Below are positions 36,301-43,621 of a stretch of DNA of 48,462 nucleotides, one piece after another. Each line of letters starts with the position of its first letter. The first letter of the stretch is position 1. The DNA lies in the NCBI GenBank assembly GCA_012744475.1, contig JAAYBV010000033.1, forward strand, positions 1-48,462, written 5' to 3'. The stretch comes from Phycisphaerae bacterium. Lineage in GTDB: Bacteria; Planctomycetota; Phycisphaerae; Sedimentisphaerales; Anaerobacaceae. A program made the position numbers and the translations under genes. Below the pieces are notes generated by a model, which worked only from the letters and a program-made list of their open reading frames with translations, ran no database searches and had not been told where the DNA came from.

Positions 36301-36724
36301 CGCGGCTCCGGATTTCGATGCGCCCAGCTTCGATCCGGGCCGCATCCGTCTGGCGGACTACCGGGGCAGGGTGCTCCTCGTGGCCTTTGCCGCCTGGGGC
36401 TATACGAATCCCGTCTCGCCGGGCGTGTATGACCTCAGGGATCTCTATCAGCGTTTTGGCGAGAACCAGCGGTATGCTCAGGTGAGCCTGCTGTTCTCCG
36501 GCAACCCGGTGGTGGACAAGTGGATCATCGACGAGACGGGACTGGACTGGCCCCATGGTATGCTGAATGCGGCCAGCAGAGAAGAAACGGAGTACCGCAT
36601 CACGACCCGGAATCCTGTGCCCTGGACCGTTCTGATCGGTTCGCGGGGAGAGATCCTTGCCATGGGGCTGTATGGCGAGGAGCTGCAACAAGCCGTCGAA
36701 GAAGCGTTGAAGACGGCCCCATAG
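33308..36724 (+). CDS. Giant membrane-anchored protein with CarboxypepD_reg-like repeats and Cys-less redoxin domain, likely anti-sigma partner
   Basis: 1138 residues. Residues 1-58 are cytoplasmic and acidic/helical (AEQQIERLLAGLQDH, DERTLRDMFAALE), placed like an anti-sigma head but without a clear zinc HCC motif. Residues 60-78 form the only transmembrane helix. Outside are a HEAT-like unit (LLHLLDTGLEPTRIAIAGYLA, IGDESALPALQRLAD) and about six to seven repeats of carboxypeptidase-regulatory/Cna-B type (GxVxDxxGxPIxGAxV, each about 90 residues). The C-terminal 140 residues are AhpC/TlpA-like, VGDAAPDFDAPSF ... VLLVAFAAWGY. In active members the last motif is WCxxC; here it reads WGYTNP, so no redox cysteine. 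It may sense cell-surface ligands and release the sigma factor. Confidence 0.85.
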   Translation: MRPAEQQIERLLAGLQDHASSAFDERTLRDMFAALETSTGGFPARRWQDIRRAIMHSRITKLAAAAVLILAVLLLVRHLTGRESTVTPAGRDHTIAQETQSPDAPGASEASLEKERERLALELATAQELFAQTDVKGLLHLLDTGLEPTRIAIAGYLAQIGDESALPALQRLADQWQGPADDNPFQRSVEQIRIAVPEENQTDAEDLSTTQPQVPAGGVAVPDGPHIVVRVMEKATGRPIPRATIQARMGSESGTHAADDLGVFVFNLSESIPDQVRIATPHEGYVCQGVTLQGLSREKLPKTVEFSLEKGIIIGGLVQDEEGRPVEGASVQSYIGEEQQFDRPCVSVRIELTTDAEGRWRAGGVPREVNRLWFFNVYHPQFADGGFEMPRDLKLGDLRAEQAVMVLAQGIDVIGRVMDLAGKPIAGAELLVGSDYFARDWTQTDDAGHFEFRHLRSWNQSFLLTVQAPGFAPQRRELPSVKDLAPLDFVLEPARLLIGRVVDSAGRPIADAFLSTEDWNGWRTVKWQGRTDSNGMFVWDYPPHDAIAIRISKSGYREFEREVVADDREQTFVLARPTTIQGSVTDSETGRTVDRFKLTPGARWPGGTRATWETSEGWVQWFTDGRYSYTFSGDAGAYAVRIEAEGCLPVESPFVDANESEVTIDIALTKGQGPSGYVLDANGAAVEGAEVFWEKTIQITNGQMVNRSALPSVTTDSEGRFAFKPEERTDPFVAISDRGIGFASYDELVHDGVIMLTPWARVHGELRVGTRPGADRVLQLMAQHRFVPEYVAPIYANATTDESGRFTYDRVYPGPFSLYNQTYEVAPGQTLELHLGGTGRTVRGALAVPGPANLPIWANLELVRLREPVPFDKYPMPPGYERMSADEVDAWFERFGQTAEGQAYAAWLEENYPQSAPHLRVEVDGRSAFRVDNVEPGVYALKGLIRPAPTHDSSRIHEIIGRLWHEVVVPPSAGDAEMDVPLDLGTLAVLPGDLMVGDAAPDFDAPSFDPGRIRLADYRGRVLLVAFAAWGYTNPVSPGVYDLRDLYQRFGENQRYAQVSLLFSGNPVVDKWIIDETGLDWPHGMLNAASREETEYRITTRNPVPWTVLIGSRGEILAMGLYGEELQQAVEEALKTAP

Positions 36725-36764
36725 TGGGCGGTCTTCGCGATGGTCGTCGGTCCGGCGGCGGAGT

Positions 36765-38390
36765 TCACACGCTGAAGATCAGGTCAAGCTTGCCGTGCTC
36801 GGGCGCCGGCAGGGCGGCTCGGCAGCGGACACAATCGGTCCGGCTCAGGCCGCGGCGTTTGCCGCACGCCGGACAGGCCATTGTCGACGTGTGGTTTAGC
36901 GCCCAGTAGACCAGGAAACCCGTCAGGTTCAACAGCGCCACGAACACCAGCCAGAAGGCCAGCCGGCCCCACGAGGTGCGCCGGGGGCGTCCGTGCCGAA
37001 ACGTCAGTGCCACCATCGCTGCCGTGACCAGCCAGCTCCAGACGCTGTAGTGCGGCCGCATCCCCAAGGCCCCCAGGATGAACTCCCGCGCGAACTCACC
37101 CTGCTGGTACAGGTTCTGCCAGAAGCCCGTTGGGAAGGGCAACCAGAAAAGGTCGCACAGAAGCGGCGAGAATGCGGTCACGAACTGCTTCACATTGGAC
37201 CGAGGCTCCATGTATCGGATGGCACCCGGATCGGCGGGCAGGATCCAGCTATAGCGATTGACCAGATCGACGCCGCCTGTCTCGTCAACGCGATACAATT
37301 CGACCGATTGATTCTTGGGGGCCCGTCGAAATCCGGTCCACCAGTCTGGATTCCCACGTGCCGCCGGCGCCGGATACTCCAGCCACGTCCGGCGCAGGAA
37401 GACACTCTCCTTCGTCGCGGCGAATTCACAGTGGTTGCCGTACCATTGCTGCCATTCCTGCGGCGTGGCGACCGTGATGGTCTGGTCGGGGGCCTTCAAA
37501 ATCAAGTGATGTACTTCGTCCTTCGTCCGGCAGTGCAGCAAGGGGCGAGTTCGTGCCATCGTTTCGGCGCTTACCTGCCAGAAGCGATAGCCTGGGTTCA
37601 TGGCGACGTACTCGATCTTGCCTTGGGGGCTTTCAAGAATTCGCTCGACCTTTCGCGACGCGAAGTGGATCTCGTAGATGCATTGCTCGGTCTGCCACAG
37701 GAGCGTCGGACTCTGGGAATCGTCGGGCCACCAGACCTGGAAGCTCTGGAAGGGGCCGAAGGGCCGGACCTCCGCCTTGGAGTCGGTCCACCCGGCTGCG
37801 CTCAGATAGCCCACGCGCCCACCTTCGATGTTGTGGCCGACGAAACAGTCCGCCCATGAATCGTAGCGCCACATCTCCCGCAGTTCATCGGGCGTTGCGA
37901 CGGGTATCTCCAGAATCCGAGGGTCGGCGGATTGCTGAAGAAGGTGTTTCATCCTTTCACGTGTGAAGCCGAAGCCGTCGTCCCGAATGGCTTGAGCCCA
38001 TGAAAGGTAGTTATAGGGTCGTTCGCTGGCCGGCCCATCCCAAAGCAGCTTGTCGTTGACGTCGTAGACCTGCTCCTGGCCCGCCGGCGCACCCGACGGA
38101 TACGATCCATACGCGGGTTGCCATCGATTCTCGCCGATCTGCGTGACCAGGTGCAGTGTGCCGTCGGGAAGGAACTCCTTCTTCGCACGCAGGATCCTTT
38201 GCGTTCGTTGCTGCTCGGGAGTCAACTCCTGCTTCGGCTCCGCGGATGGCGCCGGGGTCACCGTCCAGAAAAGGGACGCCAACTCGGTCGTGATGGACTC
38301 CGCGAAGGCCACGAGGAGAAGAACCAGCAGGGTGGCCATGAAGAGTCTGGCCGCTCGTGCGGTATAGTGGATGGGATCTTTTGCGTCCAT
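36765..38390 (-). CDS. ABC-module-linked membrane protein with C-terminal zinc ribbon
   Basis: 541 residues from ATG 38390. One helix near the N-terminus (LFMATLLVLLLVAFAES) is followed by about 390 mostly extracytoplasmic residues. Near the C-terminus are two to three helices (VWSWLVTAAMVALTF, LAFWLVFVALLNLTGFLVYW). The extreme C-terminus holds CPACGKRRGLSRTDCVRCRAAL, a zinc ribbon-like CxxC...CxxC. It is 19 bp after the permease, so it probably belongs to the same ABC system, perhaps as an accessory or substrate-contact protein. I do not recognise the large middle domain. Confidence 0.75.
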   Translation of the reverse strand: MDAKDPIHYTARAARLFMATLLVLLLVAFAESITTELASLFWTVTPAPSAEPKQELTPEQQRTQRILRAKKEFLPDGTLHLVTQIGENRWQPAYGSYPSGAPAGQEQVYDVNDKLLWDGPASERPYNYLSWAQAIRDDGFGFTRERMKHLLQQSADPRILEIPVATPDELREMWRYDSWADCFVGHNIEGGRVGYLSAAGWTDSKAEVRPFGPFQSFQVWWPDDSQSPTLLWQTEQCIYEIHFASRKVERILESPQGKIEYVAMNPGYRFWQVSAETMARTRPLLHCRTKDEVHHLILKAPDQTITVATPQEWQQWYGNHCEFAATKESVFLRRTWLEYPAPAARGNPDWWTGFRRAPKNQSVELYRVDETGGVDLVNRYSWILPADPGAIRYMEPRSNVKQFVTAFSPLLCDLFWLPFPTGFWQNLYQQGEFAREFILGALGMRPHYSVWSWLVTAAMVALTFRHGRPRRTSWGRLAFWLVFVALLNLTGFLVYWALNHTSTMACPACGKRRGLSRTDCVRCRAALPAPEHGKLDLIFSV

Positions 38391-38409
38391 AAGCCCGATT
38401 TCCTTCCGT

Positions 38410-39114
38410 CTAAAACTCCCGGCTGAGAAAGGCCGCCACGGTCTGCCCGAACAGGATCGCGATGGCCAGCACCGCCAGTGCGAAGACCCAGCCCAGATGC
38501 CACTGCACAAGGATCAAAAAGGCCGCCAGTGCAGCGAAGGCCAGGCCGAAGATGCGAGTGGTGTACCAGCGGGCGGTGCTCAAGGCCGACAGCGCTGTGC
38601 CCAGATAGACCACCAGACCGATGACGATGTAGATCCAGCCGGCGACCAGGATCTGGATGGGTTCGGGAATCAGAAGACCCGACCGGCAGGCGTACCAGTA
38701 CAGGCCCGTCCAGACCAGGCCCGGAGAGATCAGAAAGCCGAGGATCGCCGCCGCCAGCTTCGCCGCAAGAATGCTCATTCGCGACGTCGAGCGGTGCAGC
38801 AGGAACGACCAGGTCCGCGCGAACAGGGGAACCCAGAAATGACATATGCCCAGGACCAGACCCAGACCCGGCGCGATGAACGCCAGCCACATGGCCACCC
38901 ACGCAAGGTGCGGTGAATGCACCAGATCATAGGTGTTTACGACCTCGCCGGGTCCCAGACCCGAATGGCTCGACCAGTGTTGGTGCCTCATATGAGCGAA
39001 GCGCGCTTCGTAGTGCACCGTCAGCAACCCTACGCCCAGCAGGAGCAGGCCTGCCAGCAGCAGCCAGGGCAATGACTCGCGAAGCTCTTTTCGTAACAAC
39101 GCCAGGAATCTCAT
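38410..39114 (-). CDS. ABC transporter permease, YtrC/D-like
   Basis: 234 residues with about six transmembrane helices. The N-terminus MRFLALLRKELRESLPWLLLAG is the usual coupling-helix start of ABC-2-type permeases. Further on are LAWVAMWLAFIAPGLGLVLGI, AAAILGFLISPGLVWTGLYW and ILVAGWIYIVIGLVVYLG. It follows the ATP-binding subunit by one base. The module with the GntR regulator is of the YtrA type, which in Bacillus responds to cell-envelope stress. Export or protection is possible; the substrate is unknown. Confidence 0.85.
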   Translation of the reverse strand: MRFLALLRKELRESLPWLLLAGLLLLGVGLLTVHYEARFAHMRHQHWSSHSGLGPGEVVNTYDLVHSPHLAWVAMWLAFIAPGLGLVLGICHFWVPLFARTWSFLLHRSTSRMSILAAKLAAAILGFLISPGLVWTGLYWYACRSGLLIPEPIQILVAGWIYIVIGLVVYLGTALSALSTARWYTTRIFGLAFAALAAFLILVQWHLGWVFALAVLAIAILFGQTVAAFLSREF

Positions 39115-39115
39115 G

Positions 39116-40039
39116 CTAAGCCTTCTCCCACTGGAACAGCCGCCGACGATGGGCCGGAGCGGTGAACTCGATGAACTGATCCTCCAGGTTCATCTCGACG
39201 AAATCAAAACGCCCGGCGCCGGCCTGCCGGGCCCAGTCGGCGACCTCCGCATCGCCGACGCCCACCAGCGTCAGTTCGAGCTGCCGCTCGCTGCGACGGA
39301 AGTGGAGCAGGCCGGCAAGCTCTATGTCGGCCGGCGCCGAGTTTTCGAAATACACTACGACCTTGCGGACCGAGGTCCGGAATTGTTCGAGCGAGCAATC
39401 GGCCCGCAGCACGCCCTTGTCGATCACGACGATACGATCGGCGACGCGTTCGACGTCCGCGAGGATGTGGCTGGAGAACAGCACCGTCCGCCCCTGCCGT
39501 GTGATCAGCTCGATCATCCCTTCGAGGAACTGCCTTCGGATGGCCGCGTCCAGCCCGAGTGTCGGATCGTCCATCACCAGCAGCTCGGGATTCGGCGCCA
39601 GCGCCAACGCCAGCGAGACCTGCGCCCGCTGGCCGTTGGACAGATGCTTGATCTTCTGCTTCTTGGATAGCTCGAAGTACTCGATCATGTCCGCGAAGAG
39701 CCGGCTATCCCACTGCCCTGGGAAGAAGGCCTTCTGGAACTCCTCCAGCCGTCCGATGGTCATCCAGCGGAAGAGCCGATGGCCTTCGGTGACATAGCCG
39801 ATGCGCTGGCGGATCGCGGGCGTCAGCGCAGTCGAATCGCAACCGAGCAGGCTGGCCGATCCGGCGGTCGGCGCCAGCAATCCGAGCATCAGCTTGATCG
39901 CGGTGGTCTTGCCGGCGCCGTTGCGGCCGAGAAAGCCGCAGATGCACCCGCGAGGGACTCGCAAGTCCAGATGGTCCAGTGCGGGCTTGGCGCCGTAGTA
40001 TTTCGTCAGACCCTTCGTCTCCAGCACGATCTCAGCCAT
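39116..40039 (-). CDS. ABC transporter ATP-binding protein, YtrB/CcmA-like
   Basis: 307 residues. Walker A is GFLGRNGAGKTTAIKLM, the signature loop is LSNGQRAQVSLALALA (LSxGQ), Walker B is ELLVMDDPTLGLD and the H-loop is SHILADVERVADRI. The family phrase DHLDLRVPRGCICG opens it. The C-terminal 80 residues form an added regulatory domain. It hydrolyses ATP to drive the permease next door. Its start overlaps the end of the GntR gene by 8 bp, which implies co-expression. Confidence 0.93.
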   Translation of the reverse strand: MAEIVLETKGLTKYYGAKPALDHLDLRVPRGCICGFLGRNGAGKTTAIKLMLGLLAPTAGSASLLGCDSTALTPAIRQRIGYVTEGHRLFRWMTIGRLEEFQKAFFPGQWDSRLFADMIEYFELSKKQKIKHLSNGQRAQVSLALALAPNPELLVMDDPTLGLDAAIRRQFLEGMIELITRQGRTVLFSSHILADVERVADRIVVIDKGVLRADCSLEQFRTSVRKVVVYFENSAPADIELAGLLHFRRSERQLELTLVGVGDAEVADWARQAGAGRFDFVEMNLEDQFIEFTAPAHRRRLFQWEKA

Positions 40040-40448
40040 TTTCCGCCTTGCCCTTATCCAGTGTGCCTGCGAATTTCTCCAGACGTTTTTCGAAGAGCGC
40101 CATCAGCGCGCTGCGATCGAGACCGAGATTGACCGCGCGGCTGATGAGCGTGTCCATCCGTTCGGCGAGGGTGTTGATCTGGGCGGCGTCCACCTGGCGC
40201 AACGCGGGATCGCTGACGAATGTGCCCGAGCCGGTTTTTGTGGTGACCAGGCCCGACTGCTCCAGCAGCGTGTAGGCCCGCGCCACCGTGTTGGGGTTGA
40301 TCACCAGCTCGGCCGCCAGTGCCCGCACCGCCGGAAGCTTGTCGCCGGTCCGCAACTCGCCCCGTGCGATCGCGCCGCTGATCTGCTCGACCAGTTGCTG
40401 GTAGATGGGCGTCTCAGAACCCGAGGATATCTGCATCCAGAGTGCCAT
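40032..40448 (-). CDS. GntR family transcriptional regulator, YtrA subfamily
   Basis: 138 residues from ATG 40448; an in-frame Met at 40436 is an alternative. The N-terminal winged helix has PIYQQLVEQISGAIARGEL, GDKLPAVRALAAELVINPNTVARAYTLLEQ and SGLVTTKTGSGTFV. The short C-terminal helical tail (about 50 residues) marks the YtrA subfamily, which lacks a large effector domain. It should bind the palindrome at 40480-40500 and repress its own ABC operon. Envelope stress is the likely signal, by analogy only. Confidence 0.9.
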   Translation of the reverse strand: MALWMQISSGSETPIYQQLVEQISGAIARGELRTGDKLPAVRALAAELVINPNTVARAYTLLEQSGLVTTKTGSGTFVSDPALRQVDAAQINTLAERMDTLISRAVNLGLDRSALMALFEKRLEKFAGTLDKGKAENG

Positions 40449-40479
40449 GGCGACCGTTCCAACCTATCCGCACGATAAG

Positions 40480-40500
40480 TGTACTAATATCATTAGTACA
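40480..40500. promoter_or_regulatory. Palindromic operator of the YtrA-like regulator
   Basis: Perfect inverted repeat: TGTACTAAT, a 3-base centre ATC, then ATTAGTACA. It lies 31 bp upstream of the GntR start. A weak promoter (TTGAAC 40523-40528, 17-bp spacer, CAAAAT) lies just upstream on the minus strand, placing the palindrome at the transcription start, suited to autorepression. The GTACTA half-sites fit YtrA-type sites as I recall them. Confidence 0.7.
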
Positions 40501-40629
40501 TTTTGTATTATCTGTTCGCGCAGTTCAAGCCCTTTTTTCAGAAAAGAGCAAGATTTTTTGCGGGGCGCCCATGCCGTTTCGCCGGATGGGGGCGTAAGAT
40601 GCTTGCAGGAAAGATGTTACGAGCGGTTC

Positions 40630-41904
40630 TCAGCCCTTGGTTTGTGGATTCATGACGCGGCCGAAAAACAGGATGCTGCCGGAGGTGTTGTCGCGGATCA
40701 TGAAGATGAACGGGTGGTCGGCTCTGAAAACCGGCGTCCGGTCCGGTCCCATCGAGGTCAGTCTCATCACCACGCCGGTCGCGGCGGCCGCCTCGGTGCC
40801 TTCCTCATTGACGTCGACGTAGGCCTGATGGATCACCGCCGAGATGAACAGGTCGCGCCGGCCCGTCATGCCCGAAAAATCGGCGGCCCCGGTGAACGCC
40901 TGCGCCATGCCCATCTGCGCCAGCACCGTCTGAAGGCTGAACTTGCTGGTCATCTTGAACTTGGGGATCGAGACGAACACCTCTTGTTCGCGTAGGTTGT
41001 CCAGCCACTTGGCGAGATTCTCGCCGGTCAGTCCCTGCTCAATCTGCCGGATTCCATCAAGGGCCCTCGGCAGCAGGATGACCATCGACAGCTCGTCGCC
41101 AACGTATGGCAGTTGAAGCACTTGCAGCTCGTCGATCTGGGCGTAGCGGAATTTGGCCTTCTGGTTCATCATGGGGACCTGGACCTTGCTCGCGTCGAGC
41201 AGGGTGAACGGAGCGTCTTGCGTCCGGTCCTCCTTGAACTGGCTCGCCCAGTTGCCCTTGAAGTAGATGGCGTTGGTCAGCACCAGGCGGGTCATCTGGC
41301 CGACGGCGCCCTCGCTGATGAGGTCCTTGATCTTGCCGTTGGTCTGCTCCTCGACCCAGGCGTTGATGGTCCGGCGGGCCTTCTCGGTGGCGCCGACGAA
41401 GTCCACGTTGCGGATGCGCCCGCCGTACTCGGTCTCGACCAGCTTGGCGAACGCGTCGAGGAAGGCGAAGTCCTGCTGGCCCCACAGCGCGTTGGCGACC
41501 CTCAGCTCGTATGCGTCCTTGCCGCCTTTGGCGTTGAGGTCGCGGATGATCGCGCCGAACGCTCCGGCGAATTCCTCCTGCGTCATTGGCATGCCGGCGA
41601 TGCCCAGCTTCTCCAGGACCTCGCCCGAGGTCGGATACCACATCGCTTCGCCCATCTGCCGCTCGGTCTCGGCCCGCGCCCCGGCATAGGTCATCGCCAG
41701 TGCCGTCGAGACGCTGTAAGGCGAGAAGAACAGGTTGCCGTCGCCGCTTCGCAGCTTCTGGTAGAGGGCCAGAGCGAACTGATTGTTCCCATCGGCCACC
41801 GCCTGATGGGCAGCCGCCGCGATTTCGGTCTTCTCGTCGGCCGAGCCGTGGGCGGCGCAGCCGAGAACCATCATTCCTATGACTGCCGTGCTGAGCGTCT
41901 TCAT
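40630..41904 (-). CDS. Serpin-family protease inhibitor, probable lipoprotein
   Basis: 424 residues from ATG 41904, preceded by GGAAGGA. The signal peptide MKTLSTAVIGMMVLGC has a possible lipobox (VLGC). The serpin core is readable: NLFFSPYSVSTALAMTYAGA, VLTNAIYFKGNWASQF, LQLPYVGDELSMVILLP, and FIFMIRDNTSGSILFFGRVMNP. The reactive-loop hinge is EEGTEAAAATGVVM, with Gly at P15 and Ala at P12-P9, as in inhibitory serpins. By that numbering P1 is Thr and P1' is Ser (MRLT-S). It should trap serine or cysteine proteases at the cell surface. The target protease is not in the window. Confidence 0.93.
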   Translation of the reverse strand: MKTLSTAVIGMMVLGCAAHGSADEKTEIAAAAHQAVADGNNQFALALYQKLRSGDGNLFFSPYSVSTALAMTYAGARAETERQMGEAMWYPTSGEVLEKLGIAGMPMTQEEFAGAFGAIIRDLNAKGGKDAYELRVANALWGQQDFAFLDAFAKLVETEYGGRIRNVDFVGATEKARRTINAWVEEQTNGKIKDLISEGAVGQMTRLVLTNAIYFKGNWASQFKEDRTQDAPFTLLDASKVQVPMMNQKAKFRYAQIDELQVLQLPYVGDELSMVILLPRALDGIRQIEQGLTGENLAKWLDNLREQEVFVSIPKFKMTSKFSLQTVLAQMGMAQAFTGAADFSGMTGRRDLFISAVIHQAYVDVNEEGTEAAAATGVVMRLTSMGPDRTPVFRADHPFIFMIRDNTSGSILFFGRVMNPQTKG

Positions 41905-42060
41905 CGGTTCATCCTTCCAAGAAAGAACTCTTTCCACTCGCTATGACGATCATTCTACCGCTTCGGTTGACCGGCGTCTTTCCGGAATCGTGCGAATCTC
42001 TTGAGCGACGCCGAAAACGCCGCTAAGATGCCGATCCTGACACCGACAGAAAGGGCAGGC

Positions 42061-42543
42061 GTGATCCGTACCACCCATCTTGAGATCAACGGCAAGGACC
42101 AGTGGGTCCGCCGGAGCCGCACCGACGTCGGCTTCGAGGTCCGCGAGTGCGTGGTCAAGCAGCCGCGTTTCAACCGGTTCCTCTATGAGTACGTTGGCTG
42201 CGACTGGAAGTGGGTCGATCGACTCGTCTGGTCGGACCAGCGCTGGCGCGAGTACGCCGCTGCCGACAACCTGCGGACCTTCGTCGCCTGCCGGCGGGGT
42301 TCGCTCGTCGGCTACTACGAATTGCAGCAGCAGGGCGAGAGCGTCGAAATCCGCATCTTCGGCCTGACCCCGGAATTCCTTGGCCAGGGCCACGGCGGGG
42401 CGTTGCTCGACCATGCCATCGACACCGCCTTCGCCTGGGGCACCCGCCGCGTCTGGGTCCACACCTGCACCAACGACCACCCCCGCGCCCTCGACAACTA
42501 CCTCAAATCCGGCTTCAAGGTCTTCAAGATCGAAGAGAAGTAG
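42061..42543 (+). CDS. GNAT family N-acetyltransferase
   Basis: 160 residues from GTG 42061 with GAAAGGG five bases upstream; in-frame ATGs at 42001 and 42028 would lengthen it. Motif A is IFGLTPEFLGQGHGGALLDHAI, with GQGHGG as the pyrophosphate turn. The end is HTCTNDHPRALDNYLKSGFKVFK. The N-terminal part (FLYEYVGCDWKWVDRLVW) resembles acetyltransferases of unknown substrate. It stands alone, divergent from the serpin gene. Confidence 0.82.
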   Translation: MIRTTHLEINGKDQWVRRSRTDVGFEVRECVVKQPRFNRFLYEYVGCDWKWVDRLVWSDQRWREYAAADNLRTFVACRRGSLVGYYELQQQGESVEIRIFGLTPEFLGQGHGGALLDHAIDTAFAWGTRRVWVHTCTNDHPRALDNYLKSGFKVFKIEEK

Positions 42544-42603
42544 CCCCGAAGCTGGATTGCCACAATTCTCTCCTCCCGTACGTGTGTGGACACGCTCGCA
42601 CCT

Positions 42604-42716
42604 GTGTGGCAGCCTCAAACGCGGAGCGTTTGGGGATGGTAGATCTGGCTATCGCGCCGATTGCAGAAGGTCGCCAATGCCGAGAGCCATCCCCAAGCTT
42701 CGCTTGAGGCTGCCAC
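42604..42716. repeat. BIME-like paired inverted hairpin repeat (copy 1)
   Basis: The left arm (42604-42639) begins GTGTGGCAGCCTCAAACG and ends GGGGATGG. The right arm (42687-42716) is its near reverse complement, starting CCATCCCCAAG. Each arm also forms its own hairpin, CAAACG/CGTTTG in the left arm. A stretch of 47 bases separates them. A second copy of the same design lies at 48376-48462. It fills most of the 305-bp gap between the GNAT and HAD genes. Confidence 0.6.
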
Positions 42717-42848
42717 GCGGCCTCGCAGCGTTTCAGGGGAGAATTGTCCTTGAATGTGCGGGCTTCGGCGGCTATAAAGCGGCACTCCCGCGTCCGGGTG
42801 GTTCCGGGCGGCACGAGGGTGATTTGTCGGCGTTCTGAGGTGGTTCCC

Positions 42849-43523
42849 TTGGCGCAGCGCAGCACAAACGTGGATCTTGTCGTCACTGATCTCGGCGGAA
42901 CGATGGTCAGGACGGACGAGGCGATCATCGCGGCGGTCCGGCAGGCCGCGACCGAGTTGGGTATTCCCGATGGGCATACCGACCCGGTCTACGGCGTCTT
43001 TGGCACGAGCATCTGGCAGTACGTGCACACCTGGCTGCCCGATGGACACAAAGACCGCACCGACGAGTGCCACGCGCGGTTCTGGGAGTTGTTTCCCCAC
43101 GCGGTGCTCGATCAGATCACCGCGTTCGACGGGGTCGAGGAGGCCCTCGTCGAGCTCAAGCGGCGGGGCGTTCGAATCGCGGTGCTCAGCGGCCTGAAGA
43201 TCGAGTCGATCGAGCAGATCGTCGCCACCTTCCGGTTCCAGGATTGGGACGCCGTGCGTTCGTCCATGCCGCTCAAGGCCGCCGCCGACTCGCGCGCCGA
43301 GGGGATCAGGCGCCTCGTCGAGGAATTCGGCGTTGCGCCGCAGCGGACCATCTACATCGGCGACACCGACCACGATGTCCGTCAGGCCCGCAAGGCCGGC
43401 GTCATCGCCGCTGTCGTCAAGACGGGTGGCCAGGCCCGCAAACACCTCCATAAGATCGAAGCCGAGGACCCCGATCATCTCCTCACCTCCTGGCCCGACC
43501 TTGTCTACGTCATTGCCGCCTGA
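42849..43523 (+). CDS. HAD-superfamily hydrolase, phosphonatase-like
   Basis: 224 residues from TTG 42849, preceded by GAGGTGG at five bases. Motif I is VTDLGGTMVRT: nucleophile D14, with Gly at the position where many HAD phosphatases have the acid/base Asp (DxDGT). A GT ending with Ala or Gly in that place occurs in phosphonoacetaldehyde hydrolases (DxAGT), so a phosphonatase-like reaction is possible. Motif II is the Ser in AVLSGL and the last motif is YIGDTDHDVRQARKAG. The cap region lies between (residues 25-90). It could also be a phosphoglycolate phosphatase-like enzyme with a changed mechanism. Confidence 0.82.
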   Translation: MAQRSTNVDLVVTDLGGTMVRTDEAIIAAVRQAATELGIPDGHTDPVYGVFGTSIWQYVHTWLPDGHKDRTDECHARFWELFPHAVLDQITAFDGVEEALVELKRRGVRIAVLSGLKIESIEQIVATFRFQDWDAVRSSMPLKAAADSRAEGIRRLVEEFGVAPQRTIYIGDTDHDVRQARKAGVIAAVVKTGGQARKHLHKIEAEDPDHLLTSWPDLVYVIAA

Positions 43524-43621
43524 CCGGCAGCAGGATGAGGCGCGGTTGAGTTCCGAGAACGAGTAGGATACTATCGCGGCATGCAGTGGAATTGAGTGTC
43601 TGTCTCGTGTTGGAGCCGAGC

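Noticed and set aside
40567-40596. GC-rich hairpin downstream of the serpin gene
   Set aside because: On the serpin strand it is followed by AAAAAA, not T; it does not look like an intrinsic terminator.
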